Of a stretch of DNA of 64,000 bases, positions 12,701-22,452 are shown one piece after another. The notes under the pieces were generated by a model that saw only the letters and a program-made list of their open reading frames with translations, did no database searches and was not told the origin of the DNA. The stretch covers positions 9,652,739 to 9,716,738 of the forward strand of contig NW_020654810.1 of NCBI RefSeq assembly GCF_003589595.1, read 5' to 3'. Made by a program: the position numbers and the translations under genes. Position 1 is the first letter of the stretch. Every line of letters begins with the position of its first letter. The DNA comes from Hyposmocoma kahamanoa (Eukaryota; Arthropoda; Insecta; Lepidoptera; Cosmopterigidae).

Positions 12701-15700
12701 TGCTCCGTTACTTTTGAGGGTATATCCCTGGTGTTTTGTAGAAAGGACGAAACAGAAGACAGATGTTTTAGGTTTTAATGACTGTTTTAAAATATTTACA
12801 TCCTGTTTTAAAATTTAATTTCGGTTTTAATGAAGTTTCATTTTAAACATTGAATTTAAAACAGGCTACTCCCTTGCTAAATTAATCGAAATGGCGCTTT
12901 CGTCCTTTCAACAAAACGCCGACGATATTTATTATTTACATTAAAATTAATGAATGTAAATCCGACTATCACAAATCTAAATCAATAATCTCAGCAAAGA
13001 GTGCTAAAAAAACTGCCTTCAAAACTTTGTGGAATTTCATCTATTTGCCAAGTTTTATTGAAATCGGTCACCGAAAAGTGAGTGAAACCGGATTCTTCCC
13101 CTAGTTTGCCAACCTTAAGGGTGAATTATTTTCTTCCAATTTAAATGAGGCCCCTACTGAGGTACCTACTGTCTTTCCAACAAAAAATAATGATCAAAAT
13201 CGGGTCACTAACCTTAGAATTTACAATTGTATAATTTGAGTTATGGCGTAACAAAATCATTAAAAACAGTCGAATTGAGAACCTCCTCCTTTTTTAAATC
13301 CGGTTAAAAATAAATAGGAATACTACCTACCTGATCAGAATGAATAGTGGAGTTGTAAGAGCTAAGTGAAGAAATGCTAGCGACGTCGTCCATTGATGTA
13401 GCTGGGTCCAAATACGAAGTGTGTTCGCTGACGACGACAGATGGCGGCGGCGGCGGCGGAGCGCGAGCTTTCTTACGTCGAGGAGTCGCATTTGCCACGT
13501 TGGGGGTACTCGTGGTTAACGATTTGTATACATTTAAGCTATGTAAAACACCAAAATACACGTAAATTAAAAGTTGAAGTTATTTATTGATACAAAGGTC
13601 GCACAAACGCAAATAAGAGTTAGAGACCTCCCACACTAGCGTCTTTCAATCGTTAGTGTCTTGCCAACACACGCACAGTGCCAACACAATGTCCGATGGC
13701 GACGCAACGCAGTACCCCTAACTAATTTGTGGACACAACGCCAGCATTGAGCGACGTCGGGTATACGCCGTGCTGGCGTTGCGTCGCGGTCGCGCGAACA
13801 TCATGTCGATGCTGTGCATGCGTTGGCAAGACGCTATATCTCTTGCTTCGATCCGGCTAGATTCGAACCAGAAACTGTTTGCCAGACAGGGGTTACGGAT
13901 ACGAACGAGTCCGCCCGGCAGCCTCAGTCTGCTAAACAGTTGCTGGTTCGAATCCAGCCGGATAGTAGGAATTTTTCTTTGTGTTTGATCGATTCTTTAT
14001 ATCAATAATAACACTAAACTAGTGGATTATCTTCACAAAAATATATATGAATATATATAAAGATATATAGTAAAACCACAATGACGTTCGATAACATAAA
14101 TATTAAAAGTTTAAGGTCGTGTAACCCATGAATTTGTGCTGGCTTTTTATAATATGCCAAACACCACATAATTCATTCATTCGAAATTTGAAACTTAAAA
14201 TGATGCAATGCCGGTATTATATAGTTGGTCAGTGAGAACTTGACGAAAATTTTGAAAAACTGGACACTCCCATTGGCGTAATTTTTTGATGTCTTCCGTC
14301 GTCGTGTTGACAATGTGATCTAAAAGATACGTAACATAAACAACATTCACGGTGAGTTATAATATACGGTATTGAACGTTGTTTTCGAAATGTAAAGCTG
14401 AAGAATGAAGCGCGGTCGTCGAGAGACCAAAGTCGAAAATAATGGCGATCGTGGGTAGTTGATGATTCTCAATCGGTGGCTATGTTAACAGCAGTTTTCG
14501 AAATCAGTGATGAATAGGGAATCTAATCAGGATTATCAGTAATAAAAAAAATGTGGATTAATTATCTGGAATTTTTCCTAGATTTGAATTCCGGTTTTCT
14601 TTTAAACATTTTTATTCGTGCATTTGAAGAAGAAACAGAATTTTGGAATTTTATGCAACAGAATCCGCAGCAGGTGAAATGATAAATAAAATTTACACTT
14701 TATCATTTTTGAGACCGCTTTTATTTCAGACAAAAACTTTGGTCAAAATAAATGTTTTATTTATTATTATTCTTATATAAAAAATGTTACATTATTTCTA
14801 AACGTAGTTACGAAGTAGTGTTATTGTTAAACTTTTTAGTTCTTGTGTTGTCTCTATGTTATAGGATTTGGGATATTTAATGGCTAAATGTTTGTTAGAT
14901 TTCCAGAATTGTAATGAGTCATGAATCATGATAGACCAATCCCATGCGTAATTTCGTATTATTGCGTGTTATTTCGTATCATGTTATGTATGCCTAGATC
15001 TCAATTATCTCCTTATTAAAAGATTAGATTAAAATTTAATTGACATTAAACCAAAACACGCATTTTTTTTCAAGTTAATAGCGAATCTATTGAATTCTTA
15101 TAGTTTTCCAAAAAAATGGGGATTATCCGGTATCGCTGCGTAATCTGTTATCGAAATCCGGATTTCAAATATGATCCAGATTTGCAATCCTTAGTAACAA
15201 TGGCCCACATGCACCAAATGGTAAATCAGTACAGAGTACTAAAATAACCGACGTCAAAAGTCATTCATTCCCTAGTTTGCCACCGTTAGAGGCGGAATAT
15301 TTTCTTCAAATTGAAATGGGACCACTACTGAGGTACCCTCTTTCCAACAAAAAAGAATCATCAAAATCGGTTCACAAATGCCGTGATGAGTTATTGCGTA
15401 ACATACAAACAACAAAAATAAACGTAACAGTCGCGAAAAGAGAACCTTTTTTTTAATCGGTTAAAAAAGTTTTAAAAATGGCAATGAACACAATGATAGC
15501 ACGGCTCTCGTTGCTCAATAAATACAGAAATTAATTTTGACAATCGCAAGTGTTCGTCCCGTTGTTGGGTAGATCCTGACACCGCACTTGTTATAGTGAC
15601 TGTTTGGTGGTTGGGAGCTGGAGTTATTCATCAAAGTTTCTTTATTAAATGCTGCAAGAATTACTGTTGATTTGAATTGTAAGGAATTACACACAATGTT

Positions 15701-18700
15701 AAGAAGCTAGTAACCCATTAGCCAGTTTTGATCAATTTCTTATTCTCGCTTGTTCTGCGTGACAATGCGTGAGCCCATACTGCACACCAATCTTCAAGCT
15801 TCAAGAGGCGGTTGGAAGTTATCGGTCATCCGGCATTAGCTCCCCAAACCGCTCGAAGCGGCTTTCTGTCTTTGCATAATTTAGTAATGTTGATGAATAG
15901 AAATTCAATACCCGAGAGGCAGTGCATAATGCCTTATATAGGAGGCATCAACAGATTGCTGTTTCGATGACAAAGTTCACATTGACTAGCAATTACCTAA
16001 ATTAAGTTCATCAAATAAAAAAAAACAAAAATGATTGTGATTATACGTTTGAGAAATGCGGCAATGGGTACACCACATAATATTTATATGATCGAATGAA
16101 TACGAACATCGATCTGTTTGTACACAATGTTCCCTATTTTGCTTTTCTGGAATATATAAGCGCATAATGTAAAGTAACACTGTGTACTTATGAAAGGATA
16201 AAAGCTGTAAAAATTTGAAAGATATTTGTTACCTTGTATCATTTGTTTCTTCGTCCGAAGAAGGTTCTTCGCCGTCAGACCAAAAAGGATTGGCAGATAT
16301 AAGACGTCTTCTGAAAAGTAAATGATTTTTGAAAATATGTAATAAATGAATACAGATGGAAGAATACGAGATAATTTTGAAAGTTACAGTTTATTTTCAA
16401 TGGTAAAAATACGTACGTAGGTGTAACGTGATTTCCAGGAATTTTAGACAGTGGCTGTATTGGAGGCACATCGTCATCTTCCTCACTACTTCCAAAGGGA
16501 TTAGTGCTCTCTTTTTTTGGTTTCTCTACTTGTTTCTCTTCCTATAACAATGAAAATGGTTATATTTTTGCCTGTTTCTTATATATGTTGCAGACAGAAG
16601 ATGATAGACCTTACCTCTTCATCATCAGAAAACGGGTTTAAATAATCAGGATATTGGTCAGCATTAACTTTATTTGCTACAGATTCGAAAGTCTTTTCTG
16701 GGGAATTGATATGTTTTTTCTTTCTTGGTGGCACAACCATTTTCACTTCCTGCTCAGCTGTATTATGCTCATTTGTTTCTACAGGCAGGAAATCCGCGCT
16801 TAAAGTAATACTATTCCTTTTAGCTATTCTGATATCATCCGTTACATTACTTTCCTCTTTAAGTACATTTGTCGAGCTATCCTCATCCTTAGAATTACAA
16901 TTTTCATTATTAATATCATCGCAGTCTTCTATTTTCTTTGCAGTAACAACATCTGCATCATCCAAACGATTACCAGGGTCTGTCACATCCCCCAAAAGTT
17001 GTGTTTGTAAAAAATTAAATTTATTAACATTACTCTTGTACACTTTATCGGGAATGTTTGCTTGAGATTTCTCTTCATCCTTATCCAAAGCCTCTTTCTC
17101 GGTTAGTTTTGAATCAGTTTCGCAAAAAGATTCATTGCGTGTTCCACTGGTGCTTGATACACTTGGTGTACTTCTTTCCTTATTACTATATTGTATATTG
17201 TCTTTTAAAGATATATTGCCAAATTTATTTTCAATTGCTGTATCTTTTTCTACATTATTCTCAAATATACTTATTTTCTCTGAAAAATAAATTTTGAATG
17301 GTAGTGCTATAGATAGGTATCTAGGCTTATGTTTTTGCGTTTAGTAGAAGTTTTGAAGATAATCATGGATAATAATACTAATAATAATACATCAACGATA
17401 CAACATAAACAAAAAGCTGTAATAGTTAGATATCTGAAGTGTCAGTAAGTATATATTAAAAGCTAGAAAAAAGACAAGTCAAGAAACATTATACATCATA
17501 CTTACCTAAAATTGACTGAGGCCTTGTTCTGTGTTTAGGACTAATTGGCTCCTCTAGAGGAGGGGGGTCTGGCTTAGCTTCAGGCACATCGTCACTGAAT
17601 GCCAGCATTCCCATTTGATCGTTATTATTTAGGAATTTTGGTAAATTCTTTTCATTCTTACAACTATCACAAAAAAAATCAGATCCTTCAGTGAGTTCAA
17701 AATTCTTTGGGTTCATGTGACCTGAGCATTTTGAGCAACGGAAACATCTCCTGTGGTAGAGTTTGTGCGATACAAGGAGTCGTTGCGCTAAGTACACAGG
17801 CAGGCCGCATGCAGCGCATTTATCTAGACCTGGTTTTCCAAACTTGAGTGGTGCCTACAAGTGATAAAATAAGCATAGAGTTAGATGCTAGAAAGATAAA
17901 CATTTGGCGCTGTTTTAGTGTCTGACTGTCTTGTTTGTTCTATCATTCATCTATGACTACAAGTTGTGTTATATCAGTCAGAATTTTTTTAAGGTATTCC
18001 TGACTTGGTGCATGATTGACTGGTGGACCAGTCAATCTGGAAGGGGTTGAATATCAATTTTCTTATACATTAAAGAAATGAATGGTTCGAATGAGATGAA
18101 TTTCAGCATTTATTCAACACTTTTGTTTTTTATTACACCACTGGTAGATACATAATAAAGGATTCGTTTATCGTAAATCAAATGATAAATGACAATAAAA
18201 CAACCGCCAATGATAAACATGCTAGATAACAACAATGAGAGTGTTGCAAACATTAGACAAGTGTTCAGTTGACTCATACAGTACAGGTAGTCTATAATTT
18301 ATTATACTAACACTTGACTGGGTGGGTAATAATGCCGATGATTTAGCTTCTGTTTCTGGTGCTTTAGTATTCACTGAAAACAAAAATATGTTGAAATCAT
18401 GTTGGTCAAATAGTTTTTTAATCACTAAATTACATATCTTTGTAATAGTAGATATTGGAACCATGTTTGCTTGTTTTGGTCAAGTAGTTTTCAAACACTT
18501 GGTTACTTAATAGGACCCTGTAAACAGACAACATTATGTTGTAGCTAATAATTGCTTTATTCAAGTAAAAGTAATAAATAAAGTTTTTAAAAAAACTGGC
18601 ATCTACTTGTAAAATACTCTTAAGTTTCTTTTATAAGGCTAAAATACTTTAGTTCACTGCGCTCATTTTTCACAATGTAAAGGAAAGTGGGGAACAAATA

Positions 18701-21613
18701 ACAAGAAAATAGTATATCATCATTTTTACTAAGATTTGACTATTGATTATTGGATTTAACCCCAAATTTTTAAACTTTTTTACTAGTTACCTCACAGATA
18801 GGAGTCAATACGTTCAATTTGCAGGCTGTCGCTCTGAGTTCTATTATACTCTAACAGGAGTTAGTCAGGGGAGTACGCTGGGTCCTACACAATTTCTGAT
18901 GATGATCAATGATTTGCCTACAGTAGTTCGGCACGCAAAATGTTTACTATTTGCAGACAATGTTAAGCTATACATCGATGTAGAAAGGCATGAGGATAGC
19001 AATAAGTTGCAGGACGACATCACTGCAGTAGAGGTGTGGGCACGGACAAACCGCCTTCAGTTCAATTTATCCAAGTGGAAAGTCATCACTTTTGCAAGAG
19101 TACCAACTTACGCTGCTATTTATAGCATAGGCGATACTGCGATTGATCGAGTGGCGGTGATTGGGGATCTTAGTTTGACTTTAAATTCGCGGTTTACTTT
19201 CAAGGATCATATTATAGCAATTTGCAAAAAGGCAAGCCCGGATACTGGGGTTTATTATGAGAACAGCTTATCCTTTCACCGACTCCAGGGTAGCATTGAT
19301 GCTTTACAACTCATACGTTCGCAGTGTATTGGAATTTGGAGCTCTAGTGTGGGACCCTCGCGAAGCCACATATAGTGACATGATAGAGAAGGTGCAGAAG
19401 AGGTTTGCAAGATTTGCGTATAAAAAGATGTACAATGTTTACCCCTATCTTTTCCCTACTATGTTTGTATATGGAATGATTGGATTGGACAGCTTATTAC
19501 TGAGGCGTAAACTAATGCTCATAATGCATTATCACGCTGTTTTTAATGGTGGAGTTGACAACATGAGAGTGGTATCTCGGGTGAGTTGTTTGTCCCTGAC
19601 CGAAATTTGCAGGGTGGTGGTGCTATACTACAGAGGCGCGTGTGTCGTTGCTGCGTAGGTGTACAGGCACCTACTGCTCGGGCGACTTCTTTGCTTAACC
19701 AATTGCTCACACTACAGTCACGTGCCGACATATTCCACGACAGTTCAAATGAATTCTTGAAATATGCTGTTGGGTTCCTCAACGAATTTTTAAGAATGCA
19801 AAGCAGAGTACCTATGTAATATAACTGTAACTAAGCATATAATCAACTATATATTGACTAACATATAAGTGTTTTGGCTTCTGCTGTAAACTTATATTGT
19901 GAATAAATAAATAAATAAATTAATTAAAAATTAAAGTTTTAACTATTTTCTCTATATTCTCTTTGGTGGGTAATGAGTAATGGTCGGAAAAAGGTGTTAC
20001 ACATATGTGTAGATACATGTATAGATATAGATACAAAGAGGGACATAGAGTTGTTAAACCTTGGTGGTTTTATATAATTATATAATTAATTACTTTCGAA
20101 TTCCAGATGAAAGAAACTCCTACAGAATAAAGTCTGTTTATGGAGATAAATAGCTGTATATGGGTAAATAATTTTTTCGTCTTGTTCAAGTGTCCAGCAG
20201 TTTTTTTATAAAAAGTATTAAAATAATCTAGTGTGAATATTTTCCTTTTAAAATATTACATTTCTACTAGTGGTTCGAATTTATGAACAATCACAACGAT
20301 TCTCATCCGAACTAAAATGTCCTAAAATTCCTTTTGTAAAAAGAATTTGAAATTAATTTTTTTTAAGTCCTACTAGCAAATGTCGCCGTTCCGTCAATGT
20401 GACCGTCAATATGCGGTATCTAAAGCTAGGGAGGGGCGGAGAGTGATCATTTTTGTTGCTTTTTTATTCTCTGTTTTGTTAAACGGTCAGTTATCTATTG
20501 CATTTTTTAAATGGCACCATTAGGATTACTTTAAAATCAAACTTCAACTTCCTAGGTCAGTAGTTTAGTTTCTATAATGCTGTGAAACCATTTCTGGGCA
20601 TCTGGAATTCGAAATAGTAATTAATTAGCATTTGGTGGTTTTAACAACTCTATGTCGCTCCTTGTAGCTATATCTGTACATGTATCTATATATATGGAAC
20701 TCCTTTTTCTGACCATTGGCAATGGAGTCTTGAAGATATATGAAAAATTTATGCCAGGCAAAAATCATAAATGCCAATTACAAAGTAGACACAATTTTCC
20801 GCTACTAAACTGTTGAAATGTCTGGGTCATATTCGTTTCCCTGCATTTATGCAAAGTAAGTAAAATATCCTTAGACTGATATTGATTTACAGATTATTAT
20901 TCCCCTTTTTACAAAAGTAATGTAGACAAAGTTGTTACAGAAACATAATGTCATTTGAATACAAGCTATGACATTCAGTTAGTTCATATAACAGATTTCT
21001 AGCCATTGTTTAAAGTTTATACAATGAGTTTATTCATATACAGTTGATCTGTATTACTATGTCTGTGCATAAACCACAAAACAAATTAATATATGCCAGT
21101 GTTAATTACTGTAGTACAATAGAATCATTTTTATAACTGTACACAAATAAGATTCTTATCTATGCATATGTGATATCATGTAAAGAATTTCAACAAATAC
21201 CTGTGTGTCCAAGCCTCTGATAAAACTGAGATAGATAAGTCAATACTGATAGTCGATCTGGCACTTCATTCTCGACCATGTCCTCAGGGTCTAACAGTGC
21301 AGGAATACCTAAATGCTTCTCAGCTATACTGAATGCAAGTTTGTTGTTTTCGTATATGTTTTCTGGCCTTAATTTGGACATATCACTGCAACATATACAG
21401 TTATTTTCAGTACTTTGTAAATTTAGTATCAGATGTTTGTGTAAATAAAAGTCATACTTACATAAGGTCTGGTCTGAAGTGATGCACCAATGCGCAGAAT
21501 GCAATACCATCTCGCCACGATGTTGTCATGTTTTCTATTTGCACATCGGGACAATCTTTCACCAAACGCTTGCACCAAAGTTCTAAAGCCTTAGTACCTT
21601 TCCTTTCAGACAT
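797..21613 (-). CDS. MICALL: MICAL-like protein (CH–LIM–NPF–bMERB), complete 14-exon gene, 893 aa
   Basis: Exons on the minus strand, 5' to 3': 21462-21613, 21201-21385, 18312-18373, 17506-17854, 16615-17279, 16417-16541, 16233-16310, 13331-13538, 12161-12302, 10752-10922, 7580-7694, 4072-4168, 1340-1478, 797-990. All junctions are GT–AG, the phases match throughout, and the total is 2682 nt. The start ([13 protein letters not shown]) opens a calponin-homology domain at about residues 1-110. A LIM domain follows, with zinc ligands C146, C149, H167, C170, C173, C176, C195 and C198. Three NPF motifs, each followed by acidic residues, lie at 464-466, 485-487 and 520-522, and NPF is the known ligand of EH domains. 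A proline run (about 570-575) leads to a bMERB coiled coil at about 656-830, the Rab8/10/13-binding fold of this family. The tail is Lys-rich. No FAD mono-oxygenase domain is present, so this is MICAL-like rather than MICAL. The expected role is linking Rabs and EHD proteins to actin on recycling endosomes. A polyadenylation signal candidate lies at 636-641. Confidence 0.93.
1036..1173 (+). other. Exon-like open stretch inside the last MICALL intron, unidentified
   Basis: A 50-codon frame on the plus strand opens after a TAA and includes [16 protein letters not shown] and [12 protein letters not shown]. It ends in an almost perfect splice donor (AG then GTGAGT) at about 1173. The composition is protein-like (amphipathic, leucine-rich). 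No partner exon was found nearby on the plus strand. It could be a captured exon, a retro-fragment or chance. Confidence 0.25.
1690..1850 (+). mobile_element. tRNA-derived SINE copy
   Basis: A tRNA-like head (GGTGGCCGCATGG, then GGTTCGATTCCCGGGAGCAC) is followed by a body with TTTCTGGGTCTTCTGGATTT. It has A- and B-box-like promoter blocks, but the cloverleaf is degenerate. Located in MICALL intron 12. Confidence 0.6.
2932..3031. mobile_element. Short inverted-repeat element (GTCAAGAGCACGTCAAGCTT family)
   Basis: Left end CAAGAGCACGTCAAGCTTGA and right end AGTGTCAAGCTTTTTGTGCT are imperfect inverted copies about 100 bp apart. Related sequence recurs at about 25746 and 40838. Confidence 0.5.
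3278..3500 (+). repeat. Dispersed repeat 'A' copy (GGCAGCAGAAATAGGTAAG end)
   Basis: Contains the family signatures TGACAAGTCCCATGTGCCTG, ATTTCACCAGCA and TTGGCAGCAGAAATAGGTAA. Other copies are near 9.8-10.6, 34.4, 50.3, 53.2 and 53.7 kb. The class is not determined; a Helitron-like Lep1-type origin is possible. Confidence 0.6.
4432..4600 (+). mobile_element. tRNA-derived SINE copy
   Basis: A-box-like TGGTCGAGTGG and B-box-like GTTCGATCCCCGGC are properly spaced. The body then reads AACTTTTCCATATTGTCTCG and GGTCTGGGTGTTTGTG. The tail resembles the 1690 and 8190 copies. Confidence 0.65.
4972..5045 (+). repeat. Two tandem copies of a 37-bp unit
   Basis: The unit containing GATACGTGCAGGGGTGAAGG is repeated twice head to tail with one base difference in the central part. 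Confidence 0.8.
5391..5573. mobile_element. MITE (GGGTCGTATTCCAGAACT family), ATA target duplication
   Basis: Terminal inverted repeats of about 40 bp begin GGGTCTTATTCCAGAACTCT at one end and mirror at the other. The element is flanked by ATA on both sides. Further copies are at 30502 and 33039. Confidence 0.8.
6235..6430 (+). repeat. Dispersed repeat 'C' fragment
   Basis: Shares CTAGTTTGCCACC, ATTTTCTTCAAATTTAAATG and ATCATCAAAATCGGTTCACA with copies at 12985, 15245 and (reverse) 44905. Confidence 0.6.
6947..7165 (+). mobile_element. tRNA-derived SINE, 'GTTGTCTATGTG' family copy 1
   Basis: A box TGGCCGAACGG and B box GGTTCGATTCCCGGG give a tRNA-like head. The conserved body has GTGAGTTTGGGTGTAATTTG, GGTTGTCTATGTGTG and CACAGGGTTTCCCTAGTG. 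Copies 2 and 3 are at 11083 and 29668. Confidence 0.8.
7975..8040 (-). repeat. Short dispersed repeat also found at 25.83 kb
   Basis: The segment CCAGTGCAAAGGAACAAGAT and the following GCGTAGATTGATGTGCTG recur with few changes at 25831-25890. The class is unknown. Confidence 0.45.
8190..8400 (+). mobile_element. Degenerate SINE-like copy
   Basis: Contains AGATTCGATTTCCAGTAGCA, then AAATTGGTTCTGGTTTGGGT and GTTCCGTTGCTCTGGTACTC. The 3' part recurs in reverse at about 53540-53690. Confidence 0.5.
8676..8871. mobile_element. MITE, AGCCGGATTTACATT inverted repeats, TGA target duplication
   Basis: Termini AGCCGGATTTACATTTGTCT and its near-complement are flanked by TGA on both sides. The interior is full of CGTGACGCGTC and CACGACACGACACGTCACG motifs. 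Non-coding. Confidence 0.85.
9308..9365. repeat. 17-bp perfect inverted repeat
   Basis: AGATTATCGCTTGTAAA and its exact complement are separated by 24 bp of AT-rich sequence. It would form a strong hairpin. Confidence 0.75.
9835..10620 (+). repeat. Dispersed repeat 'A' copy interrupted by a MITE
   Basis: The repeat runs 9835-9973 (AAGTCGTGCGCTTGG, GCGACACGCC, CCCGTCACCC) and resumes at 10427 (TTTGACAAGTCCCAGTGCCT … GGCAGAAATAGGTAAGC). The halves rejoin exactly when the inserted element at 9974-10426 is removed. Confidence 0.75.
9974..10426. mobile_element. MITE with GGGCGCGTT inverted repeats and iterated ACGAC/GTCGT motifs
   Basis: Ends GGGCGCGTTGCCAT and the complement ATGGGAACGCGCCC; flanks TGA and TTA suggest a 3-bp duplication with one change. 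The interior holds many GTCGTGAC and CGACAGTCGTC units and three copies of CGATAAATAAAACG or a close variant. No frame. Confidence 0.8.
11083..11285 (+). mobile_element. tRNA-derived SINE, 'GTTGTCTATGTG' family copy 2
   Basis: Head GTGGCCGAACGGTTACCATG and GGGTCGAATCCCGGGCCGAG; body TTTCGGTGTAATTTGTGGTT. Lies in MICALL intron 9. Confidence 0.75.
11495..11690. repeat. Dispersed repeat 'D' (AAACCAACGTTTCGGG) with inverted ends
   Basis: Carries AAACAAACCAACGTTTCGGG and, inverted, GATTTAAATCCGGAAAAACA followed by ATTTCCTATGTGTAACAATC. Other copies at 24365, 44290, 62185 and 62838. Confidence 0.6.
12730..12920. mobile_element. MITE, GGTGTTTTGTAGAAAGGACG inverted repeats
   Basis: The left end GGTGTTTTGTAGAAAGGACG is mirrored by CGTCCTTTCAACAAAACGCC on the right. 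The interior is TTTTAAAA-rich with no coding frame. Confidence 0.7.
12985..13312 (+). repeat. Dispersed repeat 'C', fuller copy
   Basis: Runs from GTGCTAAAAAAACTGCCTTC to GAGAACCTCCTCCTTTTTTA and CCGGTTAAAAA. The last block is a common lepidopteran interspersed end. It abuts MICALL exon 8. Confidence 0.65.
13654..13836. mobile_element. MITE, TAGTGTCTTGCCAAC inverted repeats
   Basis: Left arm TAGTGTCTTGCCAACACACG, right arm complement TAGCGTCTTGCCAACGCATG. The interior is GC-rich (GACGCAACGC). Non-coding. Confidence 0.7.
13851..13963. repeat. Palindromic element whose two arms each contain a tRNA T-arm-like sequence
   Basis: The arms are ATCCGGCTAGATTCGAACCA and the complement of TGGTTCGAATCCAGCCGGAT, about 30 bp each. 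CTGGTTCGAATCCAG could fold as a T-arm, but no acceptor stem or complete tRNA can be built on either strand. Confidence 0.65.
15245..15475 (+). repeat. Dispersed repeat 'C' copy
   Basis: Shares AAAAGTCATTCATTCCCTAG, AAATGGGACCACTACTGAGG and ATCATCAAAATCGGTTCACA with the 6235 copy. Confidence 0.65.
18740..19925 (+). pseudogene. 5'-truncated jockey/CR1-type LINE reverse transcriptase, frameshifted
   Basis: Encodes reverse-transcriptase palm and thumb pieces: [20 protein letters not shown], then [11 protein letters not shown], in which the second catalytic aspartate of F/YADD is asparagine. A frameshift near 19330 moves the frame to [19 protein letters not shown] and the C-terminal region. It ends in (AATA)n at 19900-19920. 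It is dead by frameshift and catalytic substitution. Inserted in MICALL intron 2, antisense to the gene. Confidence 0.85.
19972..20726. mobile_element. Non-autonomous DNA element with about 150-bp inverted repeats
   Basis: The left arm (TAATGGTCGGAAAAAGG … GACATAGAGTTGTTAAA … TTTCGAATTCCAGATG) is matched in reverse by the right arm ending CCTTTTTCTGACCATTGGC. The middle has no transposase frame. It lies directly after the LINE in MICALL intron 2. Confidence 0.7.
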
Positions 21614-22452
21614 TTTTTAAATCTTTCAACTACTTAGAGAAGTAAAAACATTATTCACATGAGTCACTCATTAGAACTTTCCCGACTACTTCGAGGTTTG
21701 CCATTGCTCACCCCTATATATGACACTGTGTATATTAAAATTTTAGTAATTCGATAATGTAACAAAACTTTTAACAAGAAGTATCGAAAATAAAATGTTG
21801 GTTAGGTGGCAATTTGGCATTATTGCATTGGACATTATCATTGCAGTAAAATCCCTTGGTTTTCCGTGCGAGAGGAAAAGGGATAGCTTCATTACGTTCT
21901 GCACAAGAGTGACGAGGTTAGTCTCAACTTTTTGGCTTTTTCTGTCAATAGAACAAACGAATGACATTTTACATTAATGTTGCAAGAGAAAAATAAGATG
22001 CTTACAGCATTGGATACATGAATTTGATCTGAAAAACGTTTTTGAGGTGGCTTTTAATTTGACTCTTTGATTCTTTAGTTCATCTATAAAAGTAAATAAA
22101 TAAGTTCATCTTTCTATTAAAACGAAGGTGAAGATATCATCAACCATCTAAACTCCAAAATTTCACCCTTAAGAGAATTGAGGCTTTAGTCCCCAAGGAT
22201 AGAAATGACACAATGTAATTAGGTAAGCAATAAAGTTTTATTCAAACCGTAAGTTTATTGCGTCGTTAGAAAAATTAGATACGCAGATAACATTGTAGAA
22301 AAAAATAGATAAATATTGAATATGGTTAATTGATGATCTTACACAATAATCTGCTACGATTATAGTACACTAACGTAGGTTAAACTAAACTAATCAACTG
22401 TTCTAAAAACCTGGTGCATAAGGTCCATTATAATAATTGTTGATATTGTTTT
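21614..22452. other. Spacer between MICALL 5' end and the next gene
   Basis: Presumed MICALL promoter side plus the 3' flank of the 22.4-kb gene. Apart from the polyadenylation signal candidate at 22237-22242, I see no supported feature. Confidence 0.4.

Noticed and set aside
13930..13965. tRNA gene on either strand
   Set aside because: Only the T-arm-like part is present; no acceptor stem partner lies 70-85 nt upstream.
16706..17065. Plus-strand 119-codon hydrophobic ORF
   Set aside because: Antisense of MICALL exon 5.
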